A stretch of DNA of 64,000 nt from contig NC_061465.1 of assembly GCF_022581195.2 (NCBI RefSeq), forward strand, positions 5,520,501 through 5,584,500, read 5' to 3'. Positions 22,110 to 33,079 of this stretch are shown piece after piece. The position numbers and the translations under genes are program-made. The notes beneath the pieces were generated by a model. The model did not search any database. It saw nothing but the letters and a program-made list of their open reading frames with translations, and was not told the DNA's origin. The number at the start of each line of letters is the position of its first letter. Position 1 is the stretch's first letter. This DNA is from Helicoverpa zea. Taxonomy: Eukaryota > Arthropoda > Insecta > Lepidoptera > Noctuidae.

Positions 22110-23230
22110 TAATAAATATTACCAAGTCCTTCTCCTTCCCTCCTTCCCTCCTTCCCTCTGTTTTGTACCAGTACACCTGTTGCATCAACGCTTTAGACCT
22201 TTTTGACTGATTATAGATTTAACTCATAAATCTTGTTTGAGGATCGGAAGATGTTGCGCAATAGTTATTTCTATATGTGACAATTTAAGTCGTGGTGGCC
22301 CTGTGGGTAAAGGACCAACCTCTCAAGTATGAGGGCGTGGATTCGATTCCAGGTCAGGCAAGTATGCATCTTTTCTAAGTTTGTAGGAATTTTCTAAGTA
22401 TATCTTGGACACCAATGGCTGATTAAAAGGTGAAGTTTTTGAAGTAAGAAAATACTTGTTTTGAGTTTGATTTTTTCTTTATGATGATATCAGTTTTCTA
22501 TACTGCCGTCCTAATAGAAAGAAAGAAAGAAAATCCATTTATTCAACACACAAATGACGCTAATCAAAAACATTTTTCGCAAAGTTGAGTTATGATAGGT
22601 ACATAATTATTAGGAATTCACTATACAAGCTGTTGATTTGCATCCGTGCCATATTCAAGGAGGTAATTATGCTAATGATTCTCGACCCAAATCAATAAAA
22701 AAATTGGTACGTAATTTTTTTTCTTTATTTTTTTTTCGGAATTCTGTAAATGTCATCTAGCCTTATTTAAACTTGGCGCGTATGTTACTGGCGTTAAAAC
22801 CGTGCTGCACCCTCACATAAACGCAAACACAAAGCATACGCAACGAACACTCATAAATTTCATTCATAAAATTGGATTACTTCGGAAATACCACGACATT
22901 ACAATGACAAAAAAAGCAGTCCATATTAGTTATTTCCCATCTAGTGTAATTCCAATCGATTATTTACGTATTGTATGTCCTCCTCCTGAACTATGGCACA
23001 AATGCAAATCAACACCTTGTATGTATTTATAGATTAGGAAGAACTAGCCTATATGTCTCGAATAACTTGAAGGTAGTGTCAAATATCATTTTAGCTTTTA
23101 TATATTTTTTATGTCAGTACTTAATCTTCTCCTTTCTCTATTTTCGATATTGGTGAGTAAAAATTGATGTTTTTGGCTAATAAAAGACCATAACTCGGCA
23201 TATTGTTATTCTGTTCATTTAAAATATATA
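22110..23230. other. Spacer with SINE head and microsatellites
   Basis: Contains a (TCCTTCCC) run at about 22131-22158, a SINE head (22290-22430), a GAAA run near 22518 and otherwise AT-rich sequence without a recognisable gene. Confidence 0.5.
22290..22430 (+). mobile_element. 5' head of family A SINE
   Basis: GTCGTGGTGGCCCTGTGGGT (A box-like) and GATTCGATTCC (B box) are followed by AGGTCAGGCAAG and TTGGACACCAATGGCTG. It then diverges from the longer copies, so it is a variant or a truncated copy. Confidence 0.8.
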
Positions 23231-23261
23231 TTTTTTTAAGATATAATTTACGTTCAGTTTT

Positions 23262-24835
23262 TCAAAGACGTCTTTGAATCCAGCTCATGAAGGATGTAAC
23301 TCTTGCGTAAGCTGACGGAATCCAGCTTGACAACCTCGCGGGCTTCCGAATGAGACAACTCCAATCTGTTGAAGAGAGATAATAAATTATTAAAAACTCG
23401 TTTGGAATCGCGCGAAGATAAAAGATCTAGCCTAAAGCCCCGATTTGATAAATGGGCTATTTGTAAACACCTTTACTTAAAGGAGCAAGTTCGAACACCA
23501 ACCGTTTTGGTAGAAACTGGACTAAACATTATTGGAATAGATGATTCTTCTTTTTTATAGACTATAAGAAAAGTATATGTGCCAACAAAGGTCTGTTGTT
23601 CCTGATGACGGCGAGTGGACCACCGGAGTCTCCGGTACAGATGTTTCTACCGCCAGCACCACTCGTGCATATGTTGGAGTCCTGCAAGTTTCCACCGAAG
23701 GTGGAGCGACAGTCCGCGTTTGAAATCACTGGCACGTTCACGAAGCTCAGACGCTGGTTAGCGACTACACCTCCGCCTAAAATAGAAAAATAAAAGTTTA
23801 TGTTTACAAATTGCGAAGCCTACAATATTATTATTACTGTAAGTAGCAAAAGCGTTCTGTTGTATTGTGTGCAGAAAAAATAAGTACTTACTGTCAGAAG
23901 TTCTTCCGAAGCCTGATGCCACAGCGGTAACACCAACGAAATTTTCATTCAGCTGAGATCCAGAAGGTAGCGCGATAAGAGCAATTATACCTGATAATGA
24001 TAATAATATTGATTACGTAATAATTAAATGTTAAAGGATTAACTACAGAACAGAGAATAAATGAGTAAATTAACTCGTCAAGTCCCGTGAGGTGACCGAT
24101 CACTGCAATTTGCGTCATAGATACATCGCCATTCAATTAATTCATAAACATACTTACTAGAAGTCGAAACCGCTGACCGTAAGTTGATCGTAGCCACATC
24201 GTTTCTGATAGTCACTGCGTTGTAATTTTCGTGTAGTACAAAACTGTTGGTGGTTAGTCTGGTACCCCCAGTAAATATAGCAGTAGAGCCGAGTACAACA
24301 GTGATCTGTGTGACGAATGATACGGCGTCCACTAAGTTGTGAGCAGCAGTAAGGATCCGTCTATTGTTGACAAGAATACCTCTACAAAATGGTAGAGTAC
24401 TAAAGCCCGGAAGATGAAGGAGAAGCCCAGCCTGGAGAGAAAACGATAATTTGTGAATATGTAATCTAAATACGTGGCTTTCTATCCACTTGTATATCAT
24501 AGATCAATCTGTAAAGTGCTTACTCTATTTTTGTCCTTACTATATAGATGTAAGTTTTTATTTAAACAACCATAGATTGACATGATACAGCAAAACAATC
24601 AAAAAGTTACCTGATAAGGGAATTGCCCCAGACTGGCAAGTTGACCACCTACTATCCTGGATTGATCCCGTATGCCTTCTTCTTGAGCCTTACGGAGCTG
24701 TTCAGCTAAAGGAACACCGACTTTATTCAAATAACTGTACGCGGAGTTATTTTCTAGTTCGATGACATCTTCAAGAGTAATATGCCTCGCTGAGACTGCT
24801 GTCAAGGCCAAAACAGTCACAATCAGTAACTTCAT
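23262..24835 (-). pseudogene. Group A serine protease, frameshifted (locus 5)
   Basis: Exons 24611-24835, 24158-24431, 23892-23990, 23583-23776 and 23262-23365. Exons 1-4 stay open and keep His (TAAHN), Asp (NDVATI) and Ser (TGDSGGPL). Exon 5 is 104 bp against 105 in locus 4: one base is missing near 23317-23322, so the last third of the exon shifts frame and stops at 23285-23287, losing the C-terminal helix. The intron 4 donor is GCACAT, a decayed form of the GCAAGT seen in locus 4. Exon 2 has two extra codons and a lone Cys at the Cys42 position with Arg in place of the next Gly; the Cys58 partner is still Asn. An in-frame upstream Met is at 24850. Most likely a pseudogene; an assembly error at one base is possible. 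Confidence 0.82.
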
Positions 24836-24908
24836 GTCAAAGGACTTCATTCAACAACTGAGTATTATGTAACAATATATATTATATAACAATACTTCCT
24901 GCTATTCA

Positions 24909-24916
24909 TATTTATA
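24909..24916 (-). promoter_or_regulatory. TATA box of locus 5
   Basis: TATAAATA on the minus strand, 59 bp before the first Met and 74 bp before the second. The spacing is longer than in other copies because of an AT-rich insertion (about 24862-24895). Confidence 0.55.
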
Positions 24917-25035
24917 AGCATGATCACCTGATCACCCCACTCGAAATAAAATTATGTAGGTATAGATAAAAACCAAAATAAATATGAAGATGTTAAGCAT
25001 GATAAACGAAAATATTAGGTGGTTCTTATGATGCT

Positions 25036-25340
25036 CTGTTACTGTTACTGTTACAGCCTTTTTATCGTCCCACTGCTGGGCACAGGCCTCCTCTCATACG
25101 GAGAAGGATTGAGCATAGTCACCACGCTTGCTCAATGCGGGTTGGTGACTTCAGACTTTATAGTCCAGGTTTCCTCAAGATGTTTTCTTTCACCTTTTTA
25201 TCAGCCATTGATGTCTAAGATTACTTAGAAGGTACATACAACATTAGAAAAGTTGCATTGGTACTTGCCTGACCTGGAATCGAACCCTCACCCTCATACT
25301 CGAGAGGTTGGTTCTTTATCCACTAGGCCACCACACCATG
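25036..25340 (-). mobile_element. tRNA-derived SINE with LINE-like 3' end, minus orientation
   Basis: On the minus strand: A box GGTGGCCTAGTGGATAAAG, B box GGTTCGATTCC, a body with GGTGAAAGAAAACATCTTGA, then GTGCCCAGCAGTGGGACGAT and a GTAACAGTAACAGTAAC tail. A near-identical copy is at 62541-62845. Confidence 0.85.
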
Positions 25341-25541
25341 ATGCTCACATGACTTTTAATTAAGAGATAAAATAATCATGTCAAAGCAGCTTTTCAATCA
25401 TTGAATATCATTTTACCATCTTTTCCTTATATTATTACCAAACTTCAGTAAATTATTCAATATTATTCAAACAGGGGTTAAGGAAAAGAAGATTTTCCAA
25501 AATATTGTCATTTTAATAGGGGATAATTTAGCAATCGAGCA

Positions 25542-25731
25542 ATCCTACTTATATTATAAATGTGAAAGTTTGTGAGAATGTATGGATGTATGTTTGTTAT
25601 TCAATCACGCAAAAACGGCTGGACCGATTAGATTGAAATTTGGTATGTAGATAGGTGATATCCTGGATTAACACATAGGCTACTTTTTATCAACACACCA
25701 CGCGGGCGAAGCCGCTGGCGGAAGCTAGTAA
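25542..25731 (+). mobile_element. Helitron-like non-autonomous element
   Basis: It begins TCCTACTTATATTATAAATG and ends GCGGGCGAAGCCGCTGGCGGAAGCTAG before T. The ends match the TC...CTAG layout, with a GC-rich 3' hairpin-like segment, of the widespread lepidopteran Helitron families. ACACATAGGCTACTTTTTAT in the middle also recurs near 43760. Confidence 0.7.
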
Positions 25732-25989
25732 ATAATATTTATTTAACCCAGACAAAAAACGTCTATAAGTCGAGTGGAAGTGAAAGGAAAAAGTGAAGAA
25801 AATCGCAGTGACTTTATCTACTACCTCGAGATCGAGGTGAATCTCAATTTTGCATCAGCTGCTTATTACTGCCATGTCATTGTCATAAAATGCTGGTTCC
25901 TTCAGCACGTCCTATGTACACAGACAAACATGATAATACTTGATTAGTCTCCAAGATAATTAGATTTGGCTTTTTACGTGACCAAAAAC

Positions 25990-26145
25990 CTGATTGATGA
26001 TAATTTTCATCATGCTCCTGCCCTTATGCCAATTTTATTTGGGGTCGGCGCAGGATTTATCTTCTTCCATACTCTTCCATTGGCGTTCATCTTACAATTA
26101 ACATTATTTTTAGCTATATCGACTTTCAGGTACCTATCCTCGGTT
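25990..26145 (+). mobile_element. Dispersed repeat fragment (SINE-like)
   Basis: The stretch CTGCCCTTATGCCAATTTTA with TTTGGGGTCGGCGCAGGATT and CTTCCATACTCTTCCATTGG looks like a common lepidopteran interspersed repeat. The open frame across it is incidental. Confidence 0.5.
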
Positions 26146-26928
26146 TCCTTATTTGTTATTCGTAGATGATAAATTAATCATCCGCAAATTGATATGAGCT
26201 ATAAGCAAAGCAGCTGTCGGGTTTTCATGAAATCCAAAAATCTTAGATTCTTTTACTTTGTGTCACTACAGCAATATTTTAGACTGTGTACAAAACTTAT
26301 GTGAAAGATGACTAGGCAATAATTTTATAGCTTCGGCGTTTTTTTATCTACATGAAATTAAACTTATGTAATTGCTTATAAAGATGACAGTTTTGATGAA
26401 TGGATAATAAAGTTAATCATTCATATTACCTATTTGGAATTACCTAAGTTAATTCATTGGCTTGTGCAATGCAGTAGGTAAGTAATAATGTAGATAAACG
26501 CTAATCTTTGCAGTGGGAAATACCACAGCCTAAGTGTAGTTATGTAACTAGGTATATTTTTTTTATCTTTCCTTTTCCGAACGGTTTCTTGAAACCAAGT
26601 TTTGCCTTGAACACAAGGTTTCAAATAGCTTAGTAAAGTTGCCCTTGCGCATCGTAGGAGTATTTATATAAGGACCTAGCAGCTAGAGCATCTACATTTT
26701 CAAGACGCCACTTTGCTTTGATGCTTTGATGAAGAGCTTAGCGACACATGAGGTTGACGTCAAGCCGAATGAATAAAATAATAATTTTGGGCGAACCCTT
26801 TTCGTGGTCATATAACTGTTAAGTATTTCTCAATACTTTAGAAAAAGTAAACACACTCTTTATTTTAAATATTACGCTTTAATTTAAAAATATTATGTTA
26901 TAACGATTGCCAAAACTGCGTGACATTT

Positions 26929-28245
26929 TTAAAGACGTTGGTTGATCCAGCTGATGTATGAGGTGACTCTAGCGAAGGCAGACGGCGCTCCGACTTGGCA
27001 ACCACGGCCGGATCCGAATGAGGTCACACCGATCTGGTAAGAAAAAAAATGTTAATAAACTAGTTTGAAACCGATATATGTATATGTAAAGATTAAAATA
27101 AATATTTCCATTACCAAGATGCGTCTGTTGTTGCTGGTTACGACAAGAGGACCGCCGGAGTCACCCTGGCAAGTGCCTCTGCCGTTGGCGCCGCTGGTGC
27201 AAATGTTTGAAGACTGGAGGATGAAGGGGAAGGACACACTGCATACGCTGTTCGTAATCACAGGCAAGTTGACGTGGTTCAAGGTTGGGCTGACGCTTCC
27301 ACCTAAAATCAAAGAATAATAAACATTACTTATTCAAACACATAATAATATTTGCAAGTATGTTAGGTACAAATTATAACATTAGCGACATTTCGGTCGT
27401 TACATAATATATTATTAATTTACCGTCAACGGTGCGACCGAAACCAGACGCAGTGGCGGTGAATCCGGCAAACTGGTTGTTGAGCTCATTACCAGAGGGC
27501 AGCGCGATTGGGGCGATGTTGCCTGTTAAGATGATAACGTTGTCAATAAAAAATTATACATTTTGTAAAAAAAAAAACATTAGCCCTTCAAACTCGTTTC
27601 GTTAGATGTACGACAATAGTAGCATGTGTAAAATGACAGTACTTAATAAAGTTTTTAAAACTCACCTGAAGTAGCAACGTTAGATGGCAAGTTGATAATG
27701 GCAATATCGTTACGGATCAGACTGGGGGTCCAGCTGCCGTGCATGATGACGTTATTGGTGGAAAGTCTGGTACCACCGCTGAAAAAGGTGATAGAGCCGA
27801 GTACGACTGTCAAACTAGTTGCTTGGTTGATGCCATCAAACCAGCAGTGAGCGGCAGTGAGCACTCTCCTCTGGTTGAGCAAAGAACCACCGCAAGCGCT
27901 TTGACCAAGAGGTAAATTAATGACAAGACCAGCCTGAAAAATAATGTTTGAAAAAAGTTAGTAATTGGGAGATGAAGTTTGAATACTGAATTTTGATTTA
28001 CAAGAAAGTTGTATGACCTGGTATGGGAATTGTCCGAGGCTGGCAGAAGATCCACCGACAATTCTGGATGGGTTGCGGGAAGCTTCCAACTCGGCTATGC
28101 GAATCTCTTCAGCCAGGGGAATACCAACTTTAGTGTGGTACCCGTAGGCGGTGATGTCATCAAGATCGATGACATCCTCCTGGTTGATGTTCCTCGCGGA
28201 CGCCACCGCCGCCAGAGCCAATACCGTCACAACTAAGAGCTTCAT
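26929..28245 (-). CDS. Chymotrypsin-like digestive protease zymogen (locus 6)
   Basis: Exons 28018-28245, 27666-27933, 27424-27522, 27115-27302 and 26929-27033 give 295 residues. Signal peptide about 1-17 (MKLLVVTVLALAAVASA), propeptide to R61, activation R/IVGG. H105 (LTAAHC), D152 (RNDIAI), S247 (QGDSGGPL). Three disulfide pairs are all present (42-58 as C90/C106, 168-182, 191-220). The 189-equivalent is Gly (NGRGTC) and 226 is Ser. The family is the lepidopteran midgut chymotrypsins that cut dietary protein in the alkaline gut; the aromatic preference is inferred. It is the head-to-head, inverted twin of locus 7. AATAAA at 26859-26864. Confidence 0.95.
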
Positions 28246-28293
28246 GGTCCGTAAGCAAAAAACTAATACCTACTACTTCCATTCTGTTGTGAA

Positions 28294-28320
28294 TATTTAT
28301 ATGATTCGCCAAGAAGATAA
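28294..28320 (-). promoter_or_regulatory. Core promoter of locus 6: TATA box and adjacent GATA motif
   Basis: TATAAATA at 28294-28301, 49 bp before the ATG, followed upstream by a GATA motif (AGATAA read on plus, 28315-28320). Roughly 110 bp of this upstream region is repeated in inverted orientation before locus 7. GATA factors are known gut regulators in insects; the link here is inference. Confidence 0.65.
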
Positions 28321-28409
28321 CTCTAAGATATTGATTGTCGAATAAAATCTATCCTATTTATCTTAATCTATAAGGAGATTATAATTTGATTTTACAATTA
28401 CTTATGATC

Positions 28410-29675
28410 GGATAATCTTAAATTGTCTTTTATGTTTAATTACGCAGTCTTAGCAGATAGTTGGAGATACGGTGATAATCAATGCTCGAGCCAGGAGTAT
28501 TTGTGTGATCGCTCTGGTGCTTTTAAAGATATTTTTTAAAATTATAATTACCTATCTCGAACCCGTGGCTTTGTCAAAGCCTCCTGCATTGATCGATCAT
28601 AAGGTTTAGCTAATAATGCTTGACGCGGTCGATTCATAGTCAAAGGTTTTTATTACATAAAGACCTATCTTATGCACCTGTAGCTTAAGAAACGTTAAGC
28701 TACGTTAGTGACGCTAGTTGCGCGGTTCCAAACAGTGGGTCTTATGGAGAATAACCGACAAGAAACTCCATAATTGATTCGATCTGTAGATAGTTTACCG
28801 TCTTATGCTGCAATATCCTTTATTATGATGTTGTCGTTTTGCAAGGAAAATAAAACCTCCAAAAATCTTGCAGTAATTTTTCATACCTAGTCAATAGATG
28901 GACTTCATCCCAAAAACTGTCTGGCGGGTCTGAGTCGTGTTATGATTGTTGATTTCCATGTCTTGGAGCTGAATTTGTATCTCTTGCATCGGCTTGCCTT
29001 CCTTGATGCACGTGCCACCTGCCATGTTTGTCTTTGAGAAGTTTTAATTCCAGTCCCTATAAACGTATGTATATCGGGTGTGTGTGTAGTAGAAGGCACA
29101 ATCAGGTAATGCAAAGTTCACGAATTTGGATAAAGCTTTTGATTTGGAGAACATGTAGAAAGTTTTAATCAATCTTTTTCAGAGTAAATTAAATTGTAAG
29201 AGGAATATTTATTTAATGGGTTTGTTTGATCAGAATCAGACTTCTAAGAAATATCAAAATATATCGCTGTCGTCTGAAACGATATTATTTATCGTTTTAA
29301 CTTATAAATCAATATAATTTTAACGGGTTTGATGGAGTCTGGAGATTACACATCCTAGACGTATAAGTGCAACCCTGTTTATTTATTTTTTTCTGTACCG
29401 GCTTTTTGCGAGCATGTTAAAGAAATATCTTAAGAGCATATAGATTCAAGACTATTTTATGCAGCCAAATTGATGTCACCCAGGCATCATAAAGGAACTT
29501 TCTTCACCATTTTCACATACGGTACAAAAAGCTATAATACATTTTTATTCATACAAATTCGGCATGATTAGAGAAAATTGACGTTTAAACGGATATTGTA
29601 CTACTACTGAAATATTAAATATGCTTCGGTATCAACGAGACACAATATGAATGTATAATCGATAGTAATATAGTT
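28410..29675. other. Divergent intergenic region between loci 6 and 7
   Basis: About 1.27 kb lies between the two inverted homology arms. No gene is recognised. The minus frame at 28905-29114 is open, and an overlapping frame reads MAGGTCIKEG, but neither has a known domain. Confidence 0.45.
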
Positions 29676-29772
29676 ATTGTGAAATCAAATTATAATCTCC
29701 ATATAGATTAAGATAAATAGGATAGATTTTATTCTATAATCAATATCTTGGAGTTATCTCTCTAACGAATCA

Positions 29773-29780
29773 TATAAATA
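29773..29780 (+). promoter_or_regulatory. TATA box of locus 7
   Basis: TATAAATA on plus, 45 bp before the ATG at 29825, in a context (CGAATCATATAAATATT) that mirrors locus 6. Confidence 0.7.
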
Positions 29781-29824
29781 TTAACAGCAGAATGAATTAG
29801 TTATTAGTTTTTTGAATTCGAACC

Positions 29825-31210
29825 ATGAAACTCTTGGCAGTGACGGTATTGGCTCTGGCGGCGGTGGCGTCCGCGAGGAACATCAACCACGAGGATGTCA
29901 TCGATCTTGATGACATCACCGCCTACGGGTACCACACTAAAGTTGGTATTCCCCTGGCCGAAGAGATTCGCGTAGCCGAGTTGGAAGCTTTCCGCAACCC
30001 ATCCAGAATTGTCGGCGGATCCTCTGCCAGCCTCGGACAATTCCCATACCAGGTTATACAACATTCCTGTACATCAAAATTTGACATAAAATCAGTCATC
30101 TTGTAGGTAATTTCTAACTTTAAAATGATTTTTTTTTCAGGCTGGTCTTCTCATTAATTTACCCCTTGGCCAGAGCGCTTGCGGTGGTTCTTTGCTTAAC
30201 CAGAGAAGAGTGCTCACTGCCGCTCACTGCTGGTTTGACGGCATCAACCAAGCAACTAGTTTGACAGTCGTACTCGGCTCTATCACCTTTTTCAGCGGTG
30301 GCACCAGACTGAACACTAATAGCGTCGTCATGCACGGCAGCTGGACCCCCAGCCTGATCCGTAACGATATTGCCATTATTAACTTGCCATCTAACGTTGC
30401 TACTTCAGGTGAGTTTTAAAAACTTAATTAGGTACTTTCATTTTACACAATGCTACTATTGTCATATACCTAACAAAACAAGTTTGAAGTGATAATGTCG
30501 TACTAACTTTTTTTAACAATTTTTTTAATGATTATTTATCACGTTATCATGCCAACAGGCAACATCGCTCCAATTGCGCTGCCCTCTGGTAATGAGCTCA
30601 ACAACCAGTTCGCCGGATTCACAGCCACTGCGTCTGGTTTCGGTCGCACCGTCGACGGTAAGTTAAAAATATATTATTTAACGATCAAAATGTTACTAAA
30701 TGTTTATAATTTGTACCTAACGTACTTGCAAATATTATTGTAATATTTTAATAAGTAAAGTTTATTTTTCTTTGATTTTAGGCGGAAGCGTCAGTCCAAC
30801 TTTGAACCACGTCAACTTGCCTGTGATTACGAACAGCGTGTGCAGTCTGTCCTTCCCCTTCATCCTCCAGTCTTCAAACATCTGCACCAGCGGTGCCAAC
30901 GGCAGAGGCACTTGCCAGGGTGACTCCGGCGGTCCTCTTGTCGTAACCAGCAACAACAGACGCATCTTGGTAATTGAAATATTTACTATAATCTATTATT
31001 ATTTGTATTTAAGAAAAAAAATAAAACATAATAAATGAAGAAAACTTTAAGCATATGAGATGAGCATTTTAAATTAGTTCATTAACATATTTTTCTATTT
31101 TCCAGATCGGTGTGACCTCATTCGGATCCGGCCGTGGTTGTCAAGTTGGAGCTCCTGCTGCTTTCGCTAGAGTCACCTCATTCATCAGCTGGATCAACCA
31201 ACGTCTTTAA
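29825..31210 (+). CDS. Chymotrypsin-like digestive protease zymogen (locus 7), the only plus-strand copy
   Basis: Exons 29825-30052, 30141-30408, 30559-30657, 30782-30969 and 31106-31210, GT-AG introns, 295 residues. Signal peptide MKLLAVTVLALAAVASA, R61/IVGG activation, H105, D152, S247 and all three disulfide pairs; the 189-equivalent is Gly (NGRGTC). By eye it is nearly identical to locus 6 in exons and shares the promoter, so the two form an inverted duplicate. Differences include V50 for I, F56 for S, A226 for S and F for Y near the C-terminus (VTSFIS). It is a secreted midgut protease by family. Downstream it converges on locus 8, which is 4.3 kb away. Confidence 0.95.
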
Positions 31211-31489
31211 AAATTTCAGACTGCCTTTGGAAATAGTTAAAACATGATATTTTAAAATTAAAGGATATATAAAAGATAGAAATGTGTTTACTTTTTAACG
31301 CGTCAATAACACTCACTCAAGAACAGCAAAATCTAGTTAACTAAAATGAAAGACTCCAAAGTCGTCCAAACCAGCCCACAAATTAATATTTTATTTATTT
31401 GGCTTTCGCCAACCTCATGGGAAAAACTCGCTACCCGAAGAGTATAGTGCCGCAAACCTTTCATCAAAGCGTACAAGATTATTATTATA

Positions 31490-31712
31490 GTTCGGCCATT
31501 CAGAGAATGCGTTCCTGACACGTCGCGATTGAACTGACGACGTAACTACATTCATTGATTATTGATATAATAATGTTGTTTTAATGCTCCTCAATTGTTA
31601 AAACGGTAAACAACCAGCAAAAATATTTTTATCGTAACTGCAACGCCATTGCAAAGTTACGTCGTCAGTTCAATCGCGACGTGTCAGGAACGCATTCTCT
31701 GAATGGCCGAAC
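31490..31712. mobile_element. 223-bp MITE with about 58-bp inverted repeats
   Basis: The left arm GTTCGGCCATTCAGAGAATG and on to GACGACGTAAC is repeated as its exact complement at 31655-31712. TATA flanks both sides (31486-31489 and 31713-31716), fitting a TA or TATA target duplication. No coding capacity. Confidence 0.85.
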
Positions 31713-31794
31713 TATACTTGAAGACCAAGGCACCAAACGCCAGCATATCTACAGTGCTTGAGGGCAACTTCAGTGAGCTATTTGTAAGCGCCTG

Positions 31795-32521
31795 AGTGCT
31801 TAGTGCGAGTTTTCGTGAATTTTTTTACGGACTCACATGAGAGCGCGTATACTAAGATTTGTATGGAACAAAAACAGCTCCACCTAGTGTCAAAAATTGG
31901 AACCTGTTTTTGTTCCATACAAACAGTGTTGCCAACAGTTGTAGAAGCTTACCACCAGAGTCAACTTTTAAAACCACCAGAAAACCACTAACAAAAATTT
32001 ATCCCACACTTAAAATCACCAAATTCACCACTAAAAAAATATTGTTTATATTTTATTGTAACCTAAAACAATTTAATCATCCAAAGATGTAACTCGGCAA
32101 CGATAGAAAATTAAAACAGACAAAGCATTACATCTGTTTAGCAATTCATCCGACCCGATCCGAATCCTTCACAAATTATAATCGGCGTAGTAGTTTCACA
32201 AATTGTTTAGTTACGCATTTGACCAATGAATGAGTACTTAATATAATTATATAGTAGTCGTTCACCTTTTTGTTTTGTAGATGCTTTTTTGACATTCCGT
32301 GAGACTTCAAATCTCCATAGTAACTCCTTAAAGTTGTACCACAAAACTTACATTTCGCTACTTGACCCGCAGTACTTTCAACATTTCGCCACTAAATAGG
32401 GGACTTAAACCACCAGTATTAGTGGAAAATCCACTAAGTTGGCAACACTGCATACAAATCTTAGTATACGCGCTCTCACGTGAGTCCGTAAAAAAATTCA
32501 CGAAAACTCGCACTAAGCACT
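31795..32521. mobile_element. Foldback element with about 75-bp inverted ends
   Basis: AGTGCTTAGTGCGAGTTTTC through GCGCGTATACTAAGATTTGT at 31795-31866 recurs inverted at about 32450-32521. CTG precedes and follows (31792-31794, 32522-32524). The interior holds a second inverted pair around GTGTTGCCAAC. No transposase is seen. Confidence 0.75.
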
Positions 32522-32918
32522 CTGTTTAGTATGTCACCGTCATCGGATATATATTATCAGTTGAGTTGATTTCTTGTTAAAAAGACATGGTTACCAGTGG
32601 CGTAGCGTGGGGGGGGGGGGGGGGGGGGCAGGGGGGGCAAATTCCCCGGGCGGCAGCTTTTAGGGGGCGGCAAAATTTACCCAATTAAAAAAAAATTGTT
32701 CACAACTAGTATCTGCGCCGCTACATAAAACTGTCTAACAATAACAAAACATTAAACAGAAAGTTGAAACTTTTTAAACTTAAAATTAATTATTGTTAAA
32801 ATTTGGTACTTAAAACACACGTGATCAACGTCTAAGCGGCGAAGCATCGCGAATTCTCGCGATATCTAACTTTATTATTATTGACTTATAATTGCGAGCG
32901 GGGGTTTTCGCATGGACG

Positions 32919-33058
32919 TACAACCCGTGCCGATAAAGAATGGGATTAGAAATCGCGACAGCTGTATTTACCTCTCGCTCATACACTATAGCACATGAGC
33001 GAGAGTTGAATACAGCGGTCGCGATTTCTAATCCCATTCTTTATCGGCACGGGTTGTA
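32919..33058. repeat. Long near-perfect hairpin inside the hAT element
   Basis: TACAACCCGTGCCGATAAAG through CTCTCGCTCAT pairs with its complement ending CGGCACGGGTTGTA. The arms are about 60-65 bp around a short loop. It could be a nested MITE or the origin of a small RNA; nothing in the sequence decides. Confidence 0.8.
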
Positions 33059-33079
33059 TATTAAATAAAAAATAATTAT

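Noticed and set aside
25966..26169. Hydrophobic 67-codon frame as a membrane peptide
   Set aside because: It runs across a dispersed repeat phrase, so the frame is incidental.
28905..29114. Small gene between the divergent proteases
   Set aside because: Open but short, without a known motif; an overlapping frame is equally plausible. There is no evidence of coding.
31333..31521. Minus-strand open frame near the end of locus 7
   Set aside because: It overlaps the arm of a MITE and has no domain.
32611..32628. Poly-G run as a G-quadruplex regulatory element
   Set aside because: It lies at the edge of a non-autonomous hAT and is likely replication slippage; nothing links it to a gene.
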